Of a DNA stretch of 64,000 nt, positions 7,034 through 16,211 are shown piece by piece (the stretch's first letter is position 1; each line of letters starts with the position of its first letter). Location: the NCBI GenBank assembly GCA_030537355.1, contig JAUNNF010000003.1, forward strand, positions 124,001-188,000, given 5' to 3'. Source of the stretch: Coriobacteriia bacterium (GTDB lineage Bacteria; Actinomycetota; Coriobacteriia; Coriobacteriales; Eggerthellaceae). The notes under the pieces are model-generated. The model was not told the origin of the DNA. It was given only the letters and a program-made list of their open reading frames with translations, and did no database searches. The position numbers were made by a program, and so were the translations under genes.

Positions 7034-7867
7034 ATGTATAGAACAAAACCACTAATTAAAATTACATCGCTATTATTATCATTATTTATTGTTGTTAGCC
7101 TTACTATTGGACTTACCCCTATCAAATCTTTTGCAAACAGTGGCAATTGCACAAAAGCAAGACAGTACAACCACAAACTTGATAGCTTTGAAGTTGCAGC
7201 TGAAATCGATCGTATTAATCTAACAGATGAAAAACATAATGAAAACCACAGCTATTCACATAGCGATAGAAGCTGGGATGATTGTTTTGGTCAGCCACAA
7301 GATACAAGTCCAGATATACATTTAATGAATGTTATTCATACTTATATAGATGGTACTGATTATCCATTCCAATATACTGTTACAGGTTTTTATGGTGACG
7401 AAAGTGGTTCTTGGGGCAGAAAAGCAAATGTTCAATTTTTCTATAATGACGAATCAAAGGTGCTAAGGATTTTATGCTTTGGTGGTGGATCTGAAGGTTT
7501 CAATACTTACAACTATCATAGCGGTTCTACAATATTGGAAGATGAACCAGAAATTGAAATTGGAGGTTGGAGGTTCGAAAAATTCCATATATCTCAACAA
7601 GTGAAAAAAATCGAAATTGATCCAAAACTACAAAAAATCATGAAAAGAAGTTTTCAAAATATGCCATATCTAGAAAGTGTAGATATTATAGGACAACGCT
7701 ATGACAAATCTAATCTTAACGAAATTCGTAGTTATGCGTTTAGAGATTGCGGTAAAAAAAATAACAACTTCTATCATGCTGTAAAAATGAATATACTCAA
7801 AGTTAAAGAACATCATTCTGTGGATATGGATAAGGATTGGGCCGAAAATACTAATCGTGAAGAATAG
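7034..7867 (+). CDS. secreted BspA-like (LRR_5-type) surface protein, short form
   Basis: A 277-residue exported protein with AAAGGAG before the ATG. Residues 1-35 are a signal peptide nearly the same as in the gene at 2532. The rest (about 85-250) matches each of two modules in the 845-residue protein at 11558: a KANVQFFYN strand, then a leucine-rich BspA-like piece (QKIMKRSFQNMPYLESVDI). Unlike that paralogue it lacks Ig-like modules and ends abruptly in a charged tail, with no sorting motif. It may be a natural short form or a paralogue that lost its 3' part when repeat copy 2 arrived: the repeat's hairpin starts only 26 bases after the stop. Ligand unknown. BspA-type repeats often bind host matrix proteins. 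Confidence 0.75.
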   Translation: MYRTKPLIKITSLLLSLFIVVSLTIGLTPIKSFANSGNCTKARQYNHKLDSFEVAAEIDRINLTDEKHNENHSYSHSDRSWDDCFGQPQDTSPDIHLMNVIHTYIDGTDYPFQYTVTGFYGDESGSWGRKANVQFFYNDESKVLRILCFGGGSEGFNTYNYHSGSTILEDEPEIEIGGWRFEKFHISQQVKKIEIDPKLQKIMKRSFQNMPYLESVDIIGQRYDKSNLNEIRSYAFRDCGKKNNNFYHAVKMNILKVKEHHSVDMDKDWAENTNREE

Positions 7868-7892
7868 ACATTCTCTCTACTGAAGCAATAAA

Positions 7893-8079
7893 GAGCCGCT
7901 CACCAATGGAATTGGGAGCGGTCCTTGTATTAATGGCGAAGGCTAAGTCCCAAGGTCAATCCGACAGAGAAACAGCCAAGGCATAAACAAAGTGTGCTTA
8001 TATCCATAAGCTTCACCTCCTTACCTGACGAGGAACGCCTAAAATAGAGGCTAACCGCTACCCACATACTGGCAGCACC
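7893..8079. repeat. toxin/RNA repeat, copy 2 (left arm missing)
   Basis: From the hairpin (AGCCGCTC 7894-7901 with GAGCGGTC 7916-7923) to the right arm GGCAGCACC (8071-8079), this copy is nearly identical to copy 1. The left inverted arm and the short-RNA promoter are absent, so the peptide gene here lacks its own antisense RNA start. It lies between a surface gene ending at 7867 and another ending at 8195. Confidence 0.7.
7930..8007 (-). CDS. 25-residue hydrophobic peptide, candidate type I toxin (copy 2)
   Basis: Identical in sequence to the peptide at 1826-1903, with the same AAGGAGGT ribosome site and the same start-codon hairpin (GCTTAT, GGAT, ATAAGC). Silent or non-coding changes lie around it while the peptide is unchanged, which hints at selection on the product, although the copies may simply be young. 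If the peptide is toxic, this copy would depend on the RNA from copy 1 or copy 4 acting in trans, because its own antisense promoter is missing. Confidence 0.6.
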   Translation of the reverse strand: MDISTLCLCLGCFSVGLTLGLSLRH

Positions 8080-8088
8080 TTAAACTAA

Positions 8089-8117
8089 ATTGTTACATGC
8101 TCACATAAAAACTGCAA
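8089..8117 (-). promoter_or_regulatory. promoter of the toxin-like message, copy 2
   Basis: On the minus strand TTGCAG is followed after 17 bases by AACAAT (or after 16 by TAACAA). The position relative to the right arm matches the promoter at copy 1, although the sequence differs. Confidence 0.5.
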
Positions 8118-8194
8118 TACTAAATCTAAAATTATTTATTTATCTAGCTGGGCATATATGTTAAAAGTTTGTATTTTTATAGGATAAAATTTTA

Positions 8195-10240
8195 TTAATC
8201 TTTTGTAGCACTTAAAACTATCTTTTCAAATCTTGATTGTCTACCTAAAATATTAAAAGTAGAAGACTCCCATTCTGTTGTAGGATTACATATTCTACTA
8301 AAAGTAGCATTATCCAAAAGCAAACTAAAAACATGGTTGTGCTCGTCCAAATTATAACAATCACAATTAACATCTACATATTTTGACTGCCATGCTCCAT
8401 CTTGAACTTGAAAATACCAATCTTTTTCACATCCACTGTAATATGTAATACCCGTGAATTTAATATAAAGGCCTTCATATGCACCAGCATTTTTTATTTC
8501 TTGACCTCCTCTACTGAAAACACTTAATTGAGGTCCAGACCAATCAGGAAAATCTCCTCCTTCAGAATACAGTTCAACATCTTTGAATTGAAAAGTTGTA
8601 TTTATAGTTGCATCTTTAACAAGTTTTCCATGGTCAGGAACACCACTGCAAGAAATATATTTGTGATTATTATCTGGAACAGCGTAAAGTACCTTTGACG
8701 TTTCTGTACCTGGTTCTTGAAAAGTGATAGTACCTATGTCTTCGTTAGTAGCATATTTACCATATGTAACTATCGTGTTATTTTTAACCGTAGTTGAGCT
8801 TATAGGAGAGTCTGATGATGCTGGATTTGGTGTGGAATATATATTGCCGTGCTGATTTTGAAAATCGACATTTATAGTATTTTTAGTTATTGTAACTTGA
8901 GAACATGAAATATTTTTACCATTAAGAACAAAAGTTCCACCCCATCCTTGAGCAGGAATTGATCGAATGGTAGCAAGTAATTCATCTGTAAGAAGTAACG
9001 AATAACAATACCCATTAGTTTTTAAATCATAGAAAGTTCTACTTGATTCACCAGGATCATCAGTTATATTTGCAAAAGGCTGTTCAATTGACCAATGTCC
9101 TTCTTTTAGCTCTAAGTAATAATATTCTTGAGGGTTAATTGGAGCTAAATAAAAATTGAGATAATCTCCACCATGTGCCGAAGCAAGTTCAGGAGCTCCA
9201 TCAGTTAACACATAGGCATCTCCCTGTCCCCAATCTGGAGCAAGTCTAGGTGGATTGTATGTGGCCAATATAGTCTCTTCAGGACCTACTTGTTTTGCAA
9301 ATGTTGATGTAATTTTTGTAGCTTCAGCAATTTTTCCATCAACTGGGACTCCTAAGAATAATGCAAATTTGAAGTTAGCGTTTGGAACAGCATACAATAC
9401 TTGAGGATTCTCGCTACCAAATGTAATCTGTCCTATATTAGTATCTTCTGAATAAATACCTGCAGTAACAGGAGCACCTGTAGGAACATTTACACTTGTA
9501 ATAGGCGTATCTGATTCTGTAGGAGTAGGCGTATTGTAGAAACTGCCATTAGGACTTTCTAAAGTAACTGGAATCATCTCTGGAGCTGATGGTTCAACTG
9601 TAAAAGTAACATCAACAACTTCACTACCAATTAGAGAAACAGCAGTTTCTTTTGTTGTACCCTTTACTCCAAAATTAACAACTCCTTCAGAAATAGCTTT
9701 ACATACTGAAACTTTGCCACCAGCAGATTTGTCGTAATACAAAGTACCATCCACACTCACCTGCCAAGAACAATCATCCTCAACCTTAATATCTTTGCAA
9801 AAATCTAATGAGATGTCTTTAAGTTGCACTTTTTCAGCAACTTTAGTTAATGCACCGTCTTCAATTGTGATTTCTCCAGAGTCCTTATCAACAAGAGCTT
9901 GAACTTTTGGAGTAGATTTAGCAATCTCATTGCCTTCTGATGCGATTGCTTTATGAGTATTAATAACAAGTACTGACGAAAGCAACAATACTGAAACCGT
10001 AAACAAAACTACAGAAGCTATTAGTGAAATGTTGCTCTGTAATATACTCTTAACATGCTTGCCACTTACTGTCGTAAGAGATGACTTCCTTTGAAAAACT
10101 AATAAAACAATACCAACCAAAGCGAATAATACGGCAATAGCTGCTCCTAGAAAATCTCCTGTTTGCCCAAGTGAACTTGCTGCGTCTCCACTTGGATTTG
10201 CCTTATCAGCAAATTCAATAATTGTATGTAAAGCTTCCAT
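8195..10240 (-). CDS. membrane-anchored surface protein with N-terminal QTGD segment
   Basis: The start is the ATG at 10240, which follows GAGGAGG; the frame is open 45 bases further upstream. The 681-residue protein begins with an unusual pair of membrane segments. Near residue 26 is SLGQTGD followed by a 22-residue helix and RK, which looks like a C-terminal sorting signal but sits at the N-terminus. A basic loop follows, then a second helix (about residues 72-92) and a long outside part. That part has two related beta-rich modules, each with a GSFYNTPTPTESD-like or GNIYSTPNPASSD-like start and a VLYAVP strand. Expected topology is N-terminus out, loop in, bulk out. Ligand unknown. The gene at 14070 shares the N-terminal layout. 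Confidence 0.75.
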   Translation of the reverse strand: MEALHTIIEFADKANPSGDAASSLGQTGDFLGAAIAVLFALVGIVLLVFQRKSSLTTVSGKHVKSILQSNISLIASVVLFTVSVLLLSSVLVINTHKAIASEGNEIAKSTPKVQALVDKDSGEITIEDGALTKVAEKVQLKDISLDFCKDIKVEDDCSWQVSVDGTLYYDKSAGGKVSVCKAISEGVVNFGVKGTTKETAVSLIGSEVVDVTFTVEPSAPEMIPVTLESPNGSFYNTPTPTESDTPITSVNVPTGAPVTAGIYSEDTNIGQITFGSENPQVLYAVPNANFKFALFLGVPVDGKIAEATKITSTFAKQVGPEETILATYNPPRLAPDWGQGDAYVLTDGAPELASAHGGDYLNFYLAPINPQEYYYLELKEGHWSIEQPFANITDDPGESSRTFYDLKTNGYCYSLLLTDELLATIRSIPAQGWGGTFVLNGKNISCSQVTITKNTINVDFQNQHGNIYSTPNPASSDSPISSTTVKNNTIVTYGKYATNEDIGTITFQEPGTETSKVLYAVPDNNHKYISCSGVPDHGKLVKDATINTTFQFKDVELYSEGGDFPDWSGPQLSVFSRGGQEIKNAGAYEGLYIKFTGITYYSGCEKDWYFQVQDGAWQSKYVDVNCDCYNLDEHNHVFSLLLDNATFSRICNPTTEWESSTFNILGRQSRFEKIVLSATKD

Positions 10241-10337
10241 TTGAACCTCCTCGTAAACGATTTTTAACATTATACAACAAATCACTTAATTCAAATATAG
10301 AATTTGAAATTAGGGTGAAGTAAAAATGAATACGTGT

Positions 10338-10378
10338 AAGGGCGAGCCTCAAACAGTACACCTCATAGCCCTTATAAC
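10338..10378 (-). terminator. weak hairpin terminator after the lipoprotein gene
   Basis: TAAGGGC and GCCCTTA pair around a long loop just past the stop at 10387. A modest T-rich stretch follows on the minus strand. The long loop keeps confidence low. Confidence 0.3.
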
Positions 10379-10386
10379 CTCACATT

Positions 10387-11313
10387 TTAAAGCTTAACCA
10401 TTCCAAGAATAGCACTTAGAGCATAGCTTAGCTTGTCAGCTGGTTCGCGAAAAATGATTGTGTAAACCTTGCCATTATCAGAAAAAAGCCAGACACGTTC
10501 GTTATAATGTTTGCCATTTTCCTCGAAATCTAACAAAACGCAGTGTCCATAATCTCTGTTAGAACGCGAATCATAACCAATGCGACAATTGTACTTTTCG
10601 CGATACGACTTAAGCTCGTCTACAAAATTACCTTCCTTTGAAGAAATGATTATTTCTGGAATTGGATTTCTGGAAGCTGTAGTATATGTTGTTGTGTCTC
10701 CAGAAGTTGTTGACTTTGCTGCCATTGGAATAGAAATTGTAATGTCAGTGTCGCCTACTTTGGTTTCTTGGCAAAAATACATAAAGTCAATCATGACCAT
10801 GTCCTCGCCATCTTGCACAATCACAGTTTGAGAAATCTTTGGAGCGGCCTGAGCCTGATAAAACTTAACCATGTAGCCGCATTGAGATGCTGGAATCGCA
10901 GGACAAACATCATAGGTGGGTCCAATAGCCCAGCTTGTCTCGTCAAGTGCGTAGAAAAGCGCCTCTTGCTGAGTAAATTCTGTAAGAGTTTGATGCTGAG
11001 TATTTTTAATATGCCCAATGTGAATGTTTGCTGAAGCGTCCTTGTTTGAGTAGTACTCGTTTTTATAAATGCCGATGATGTCCATGTGCTCTGTTACCTC
11101 GTTTGGAACTGTGCATGTATATAAGTCTCCCATTTGAAAATCGGCGGCCTTTGCTTGCGGAAGCGTATTTCCTAGAGGGATCGTGTCAACTTTTTGATCG
11201 GTCACCTCTGCCCCCTTTGGTGCTTTTTGTGTAGTTGTATTTTGAGCTACGCATCCAGCTACCCCGAATATAACTGCAAATAATAATGGTATTACTATAA
11301 ATAATTTCTTCAT
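10387..11313 (-). CDS. lipoprotein of unknown function
   Basis: I place the start at the ATG at 11313, which follows AAAGGAG; a further in-frame ATG upstream lacks a site. The 308-residue product has a short basic start, a hydrophobic core and a lipobox (VAGC), so it should be lipid-anchored outside the membrane. After a Thr/Gln linker the mature part is soluble and mixed alpha/beta, with a region DMVMIDFMYF near its middle and YRVWLFSD-like strands near the end. No family was recognised. Codon use is less A+T-rich than in the neighbouring surface genes, suggesting an older resident gene. Confidence 0.75.
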   Translation of the reverse strand: MKKLFIVIPLLFAVIFGVAGCVAQNTTTQKAPKGAEVTDQKVDTIPLGNTLPQAKAADFQMGDLYTCTVPNEVTEHMDIIGIYKNEYYSNKDASANIHIGHIKNTQHQTLTEFTQQEALFYALDETSWAIGPTYDVCPAIPASQCGYMVKFYQAQAAPKISQTVIVQDGEDMVMIDFMYFCQETKVGDTDITISIPMAAKSTTSGDTTTYTTASRNPIPEIIISSKEGNFVDELKSYREKYNCRIGYDSRSNRDYGHCVLLDFEENGKHYNERVWLFSDNGKVYTIIFREPADKLSYALSAILGMVKL

Positions 11314-11445
11314 TGTGACTCCTTTGAACATGAGGATATTATACTATGTGAGCCATTCTATTAGATGTGAATTTGTTTACAAGTAACTTATAAGGTATGT
11401 ATCTCTACTTCATATTGAAAAATAAAACTTATCTATCAGTATGTT

Positions 11446-11462
11446 TGGTACATTTTGGTACA
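11446..11462 (+). promoter_or_regulatory. tandem TGGTACA motif, candidate operator (site 3)
   Basis: TGGTACA and TGGTACA start 11 bases apart in near-identical form to sites 1 and 2. It lies about 95 bases before the start of the 845-residue paralogue. The leader after it is not otherwise similar to the other two, which makes the shared motif more telling. Confidence 0.5.
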
Positions 11463-11557
11463 ATTTTAATTAAAAATTTAAGTACGTTTGATTTTTTTTA
11501 CATACATATTATAATTACATTATAGTCATACATCACAGATACTTTAGGGGGTTGATC

Positions 11558-14089
11558 ATGATAGTTAAAAATAAAATATTCGTTTTTGTTTGTAGTTTAA
11601 TTGCTGTCCTAATGTTTGCTTTATGTGTTATCAATATTCAACCTGCTTATGCAGAGCAAAGTAATGGTGCAATGGAGCCAAGAGAAGCTGAAGAAGAACA
11701 CCATTGTTGGACTTCTTGGGAAGATGATTGTATTGACGATTGCTTAAATCATTTAGTTTATAAGAAAAAAGTTTATTTATATCATGGTGATAGACATGGT
11801 ATAAGTCCTGTAACACGTATTGTTGATGGTTTTGATGAAGTTAGATTGGATGACAACGGAGGTAGTGGCACTTTTGCATTTGATATAAAGGGTTATTTTG
11901 GTAATTGCAGTGATTGTCTGTATCGAGAGCCTAACGTACAGTTTTTTTATAACACCCAAACAAAAGAAATGTTGATTTTAGCTTTTGGACCTTCAAAGCA
12001 TGATTACGATATTATTAGCTACAATCTATTTGCTTCGACTATTTTTCAGGATGAATTAGAATTTGATAATGGTAAGTTATGTATAGCAAATGAAGTGACA
12101 ACACTTAGGTTGGGCACAAAAATTAGAGAAATTGGTACTAGAAGCTTTAATAGTTTACTTATGCTTAATAACGTAGATATAATAAATCAAAATTATTCAC
12201 AGAGTAGATTACAAAAAATCTGTTTTGACGCATTTAATTGGGCGAGTACTGGCTCATCAATTCCCGGTAGAGGTATTGACATGCCAGTTTTACATGCAGG
12301 TGATAGTGAATCTTATATAAAAAATAAATCAGATTGGGGCCGATGTATTGATTTTAATTTTAATGGAGTTCTTTATAGGGGAAAACATTGGGATAAACCC
12401 CTAACTGGAAAATATTTAACAGCTGTGGAGAATTTTGAGAAGACATTATGCGATAAAATTTTACCTGAGGAAGAAGCTGATAAAGATTCTAAGGACGTAT
12501 ATCATGTTGTAGGTGGTTTTAATAATATAAAAGTTCCAATCGGAGATAAAGAAACAACAATTTCGTACGATATTAGAGGATATTTTGGTTACAATCCTAC
12601 AACCCTGACTCGTGAGCCTCACATTCAATTTTTTTACAATACAAGTTCAAAAGAATTAAATGTTGTTGGTTTTAACGATGAGCTTATGATGACAACGTAT
12701 AAATACAACGTATTATTTACTAGTAAAACAATTTTTAATGACACTTTGAAATTCAAGAGTGGTTTTAAGTATATTATTTCAGATAACGCAAAACAAATTT
12801 TTGTTGATACAAAAGTTGACACATTAGGGGATCTTGCATTTCAACATTTCAAACATTTAGAACTTGTAGATATTAAAAATAAGGAGTATAACAAAGCAGC
12901 ATTTTGCATTATTGATTTTCATGCATTTTATGATTGTTCAGAGTTTGTAGACAACGGATTGGATGTTGAGATATTACATGCTAGCAAAGTCGACGAAAAC
13001 TATTATTTGAACAAAGATAAATTATGGCATAGTGACACTAAAGTGTTTTTAAATGGTAAAACAAACGTTAATCCAGTACAAGGATTAACTTATAAATATG
13101 AAGAGTCTCAAGTGGGCATTCCTAACGTAGAAGGGGTAATCCTATCAAATGCAGAAGACCCAAATTATAATACAGCAACAATTACTAACCGAGGTGCTGA
13201 AGGTACAAATGCTGGCATATACAAAGTTAAAGCTTCCCTTAAGACAGGACACTGCTGGGAAGATTATTCCACAAATGATAGATTTTATGAATTTAGAATT
13301 GAAGGACGAAAATTTGACATAAAACCAATAAGGCTAGTTTATAATTCTACATTTCAGGTAGCATACAAAGCAAATCTTTTCTGCAAATTTGAAAATGTTC
13401 CATGCGAAATCGGCTACCTCGATCCACTAATTACTCAAAGAGGTGTTGAAGGTCTTAGTGTTGGCAAATATAAAGTTCGTGCAGTCCCAAACCCAGCATT
13501 TACTTGGGAAGACGGAAGCGGAATCGGAAAAGTTGTAGAATTCCATATTACTATAACCGACAAAACAAGTATAAAAGAACCTGCACAAGGATTAGTATAC
13601 AATGGCAAATCACAACTAGGAGTGGAATCAAATGTAGGCTTTGCCTTAACTAATGAACCATTAGAAGGTTACAGTAAAGCTAATATAACTGAAAATGGTG
13701 CAGAAGCCTTACATGCAGGTAAATATGCAATAAGAGCTACACTTTTTCAAGGTTGGAGCTGGGAAGACGGCACTAGAGATGACAAAATTTTAAAATTTGA
13801 AATAGCTAAGGCACACCCTAGATTTAATTGCCCAAAAGATCCTATAAAACTTAATGTTTACGATTGCTATTGTGCTGATATAGAAACTGTAGATTTGAGT
13901 ACAGATATTAAAGTAGAAAAACATGGTGATTGTGGATTGGTAATAACAAATCAAGATGATAGTGAGCCAGGACACTTTAAATTAAACATGTCTACTTACG
14001 CACCAGGCACTTACACAATCATTTTAAAAATTGATGCTACAAATGACACAGATGGAGCAGAAGGTTCATTTACAATTGTTGTACATTAA
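11558..14089 (+). CDS. large secreted protein: BspA-like modules plus Ig-like repeats
   Basis: The start is the ATG at 11558, six bases after AGGGGG; an in-frame TTG upstream overlaps that site. The 843-residue protein has a signal peptide ending near AYAEQ. Two homologous modules follow (about residues 75-260 and 290-500), each with a REPNVQFFYN or REPHIQFFYN strand and a leucine-rich BspA-like segment. Three Ig-like repeats come next (about 515-610, 610-680, 685-755; motifs such as NGAEALHAGKYAI), then a final beta module with APGTYTI. It appears to be the full-length parent of the shorter proteins at 2532 and 7034. No sorting motif is present. Its 3' end overlaps the convergent gene at 14070 by 20 bases. 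Likely role: adhesion to host or matrix. Confidence 0.8.
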   Translation: MIVKNKIFVFVCSLIAVLMFALCVINIQPAYAEQSNGAMEPREAEEEHHCWTSWEDDCIDDCLNHLVYKKKVYLYHGDRHGISPVTRIVDGFDEVRLDDNGGSGTFAFDIKGYFGNCSDCLYREPNVQFFYNTQTKEMLILAFGPSKHDYDIISYNLFASTIFQDELEFDNGKLCIANEVTTLRLGTKIREIGTRSFNSLLMLNNVDIINQNYSQSRLQKICFDAFNWASTGSSIPGRGIDMPVLHAGDSESYIKNKSDWGRCIDFNFNGVLYRGKHWDKPLTGKYLTAVENFEKTLCDKILPEEEADKDSKDVYHVVGGFNNIKVPIGDKETTISYDIRGYFGYNPTTLTREPHIQFFYNTSSKELNVVGFNDELMMTTYKYNVLFTSKTIFNDTLKFKSGFKYIISDNAKQIFVDTKVDTLGDLAFQHFKHLELVDIKNKEYNKAAFCIIDFHAFYDCSEFVDNGLDVEILHASKVDENYYLNKDKLWHSDTKVFLNGKTNVNPVQGLTYKYEESQVGIPNVEGVILSNAEDPNYNTATITNRGAEGTNAGIYKVKASLKTGHCWEDYSTNDRFYEFRIEGRKFDIKPIRLVYNSTFQVAYKANLFCKFENVPCEIGYLDPLITQRGVEGLSVGKYKVRAVPNPAFTWEDGSGIGKVVEFHITITDKTSIKEPAQGLVYNGKSQLGVESNVGFALTNEPLEGYSKANITENGAEALHAGKYAIRATLFQGWSWEDGTRDDKILKFEIAKAHPRFNCPKDPIKLNVYDCYCADIETVDLSTDIKVEKHGDCGLVITNQDDSEPGHFKLNMSTYAPGTYTIILKIDATNDTDGAEGSFTIVVH

Positions 14090-15833
14090 TAGAAACTGGC
14101 TTTAAGCTTGACATACTCAAAGTATACGACTGAACGCCAGCACAATAACAATTATCTTTGCATTTGTTAACGATATATTCTGTATTGATATATGAAATTA
14201 TGCCGCGTCTTTTATAGCAGTCATCTTTTATTTGCTTGTTACGTTCATTATAGTGTTCAACAGTTGCTGGGAAAAATATGGCTGTTGGATTAACCATGTC
14301 ATAGAATGTGCGATTTCCATTTCTGGCCCTGTATCTATCTTGATCGTGCCCGTGATGCGGGACTGTCATAAGCTCACTGTGTAGGATATCAGGCGTATAA
14401 CGCTTGATAACTTGGTTGATGTTGTAATCTCCAATATCTCCTGTATAGAGTAAGGACTTACCCGTAGCCTCGCTTGTAATTTTAACAAGTGCAGATTCCA
14501 AGTTGCCATCAGCTTTACGTTTGGCGGCTTCAGTTTTAACTTCCTCGTCATCTGACTCCTCGCCTATTACCGTAGGACACATATCACTATAGGTTAAAAG
14601 TACCTCAAATTTAGCGCCTGGGAATTGAAATACCTGACCTGCGAAAGCTTTGTAGACTTTTGTATTAGGGAACTCTTGCATATCTTCTTTGAACCGGACG
14701 TAAGCCTCTTCATTGTCTTTTAAGTGGACATAAGCCTCATCAGTCTCGCCAAAGTTATAGCAGAAGCTCTGGATGTCAAGATTTGGAAATTTTTCTTTGT
14801 TTTTGCAGTAGTCATGCAGACCATAGGTATGATCACCGTGGCAATGAGAAAAATACCACATTCTGATGATTATGTGATTTGGGTCAGGAGCTTGATTTTT
14901 TAGACAGTCATACAAGTCCTGAAATTGAACCCCAGAGAAACTCTGAATTGCGCAATTGCTGTCTAGGATGATGAAACTGCCATCTATAAGCCTGTATACA
15001 CAACACTCCGCATCTCCTTTTGAAACGCGGATTTTCATAATGGATGCTGTCTCCTCGCCTGATGGATTGTATGACTCTGTTTCTTTAGGAGGCAATGGAA
15101 CATTTTTTGCTGTGATCATTCTTATTTCGTTGTTATCGTGAGTAAAGTATATGTATACAAAATCCTCACCTTTGGTGTAAGTGCTAAATAAATTCTCGTT
15201 TAGGTTGTTGGAAGTATATAGGCTATAACCATCCTTTTCGAGTTCGGCACATCTAATTTTATAGTTTGTGGCGTCAGAGTTCTCGAAAGTTGTTTGGGTG
15301 TATCCCCTACCAATATCAGTTACAGCCTTCTGTTTGTCAGTGGTATGAAGCGTGATATCAAATTCAATTTTAGCGACTGATTTATTGAATAGGAGTTTAG
15401 CTTTCTCGTAGTTGAAACCATCAAAGCTTATACTTAATGTGTTGGTTTTATTTAGCTCTATTTTATCGTTGTTTAAAACTTGGTCATTGACCTTGAGTTG
15501 GTATTTAAAATCTTTAAAGTTGCCATCTAAAATATCAAGCTTATAAGAATTTAGAGTTCCTTCAGAATCTATATTGAGCTGTCCATCAATTACTTTGTAA
15601 TCATTGTCTGAAACTTGAACTTGAATATTTTGATTGTCAGCATATGCGAAGGTTGTTAGACAACATAGAAGAGCAAAGCTAGACAATACAAACATGGACT
15701 TTCTTAGCTTTTTAAAAAATATCGCAGCGATAATAAAGCAAACAAGCAAAATAGGAAATACAAAATCTCCAGTTTGTGCCAACTGCGTTGGCAAGCTCTG
15801 AAATTCGATATATGTTAAACTTTGGATATCCAT
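14070..15833 (-). CDS. exported metallo-beta-lactamase-fold protein with N-terminal QTGD segment
   Basis: A 587-residue protein after an AAGG site. Residues 19-45 read AQTGD, a hydrophobic helix and KKLRK, like a C-terminal sorting signal placed at the N-terminus. A second helix follows, with a signal-peptidase-like end at FAYA. A beta-rich linker precedes a metallo-beta-lactamase fold (about residues 260-570) with the metal site HCHGDH, a later YTGDIGD and HHGHDQD. That order matches ComEC-type C-terminal domains and related hydrolases. Acting outside the cell, it might cut nucleic acids, phosphodiesters or wall phospholipids; which of these is not decided by sequence. It overlaps the convergent surface gene by 20 bases. 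Confidence 0.75.
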   Translation of the reverse strand: MDIQSLTYIEFQSLPTQLAQTGDFVFPILLVCFIIAAIFFKKLRKSMFVLSSFALLCCLTTFAYADNQNIQVQVSDNDYKVIDGQLNIDSEGTLNSYKLDILDGNFKDFKYQLKVNDQVLNNDKIELNKTNTLSISFDGFNYEKAKLLFNKSVAKIEFDITLHTTDKQKAVTDIGRGYTQTTFENSDATNYKIRCAELEKDGYSLYTSNNLNENLFSTYTKGEDFVYIYFTHDNNEIRMITAKNVPLPPKETESYNPSGEETASIMKIRVSKGDAECCVYRLIDGSFIILDSNCAIQSFSGVQFQDLYDCLKNQAPDPNHIIIRMWYFSHCHGDHTYGLHDYCKNKEKFPNLDIQSFCYNFGETDEAYVHLKDNEEAYVRFKEDMQEFPNTKVYKAFAGQVFQFPGAKFEVLLTYSDMCPTVIGEESDDEEVKTEAAKRKADGNLESALVKITSEATGKSLLYTGDIGDYNINQVIKRYTPDILHSELMTVPHHGHDQDRYRARNGNRTFYDMVNPTAIFFPATVEHYNERNKQIKDDCYKRRGIISYINTEYIVNKCKDNCYCAGVQSYTLSMSSLKPVSINVQQL

Positions 15834-15903
15834 ATACCTTACATATTACAATATTTTTTATGTTTTTATGTATATAATATAGGTTCGTATTTAAGGAAGA
15901 TTT

Positions 15904-16211
15904 ATGTCAGAAATAGCAAAAAAGTCTAAACGCATTTTATCAGTAGACGTACTTCGAGGAATCACGATTGTATTTATGATTCTAATTGACGATCCAGCCG
16001 GGAAAAAATTCGAATTCATGTGTCACCAGTGTGAATTAGGCTCACACTCGTCCTTCTTGCATAGATTATCGACATCAAGGGTCACATAAAGTGGACAACA
16101 TGCTGCGGAGTTACAGGCCTAGCTTCTGTATTGACCACAGGGCTTTTTGTGCTCGCCTGGTATTTGGTATTGTATGTGCTAGACAAAAAGAAAATTTATA
16201 TTAGACTATAA
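15904..16211 (+). pseudogene. remnant of a duplicated acyltransferase gene
   Basis: The first ~120 bases match the start of the intact gene at 16797, with the same ribosome-site region. Then come about 35 bases matching 17680-17716 (ATCGACATCAAGGG) and about 110 bases matching its 3' end, including the stop at 16211. The middle 1.5 kb or more is missing. A hairpin (AGTGTGA, TCACACT) lies at the main deletion joint near 16030. The short open frame of 61 residues here should not be taken as a gene. Confidence 0.85.

Noticed and set aside
15904-16089. A 61-residue protein gene
   Set aside because: It is the start of a decayed acyltransferase copy and runs out of frame after the homologous part.
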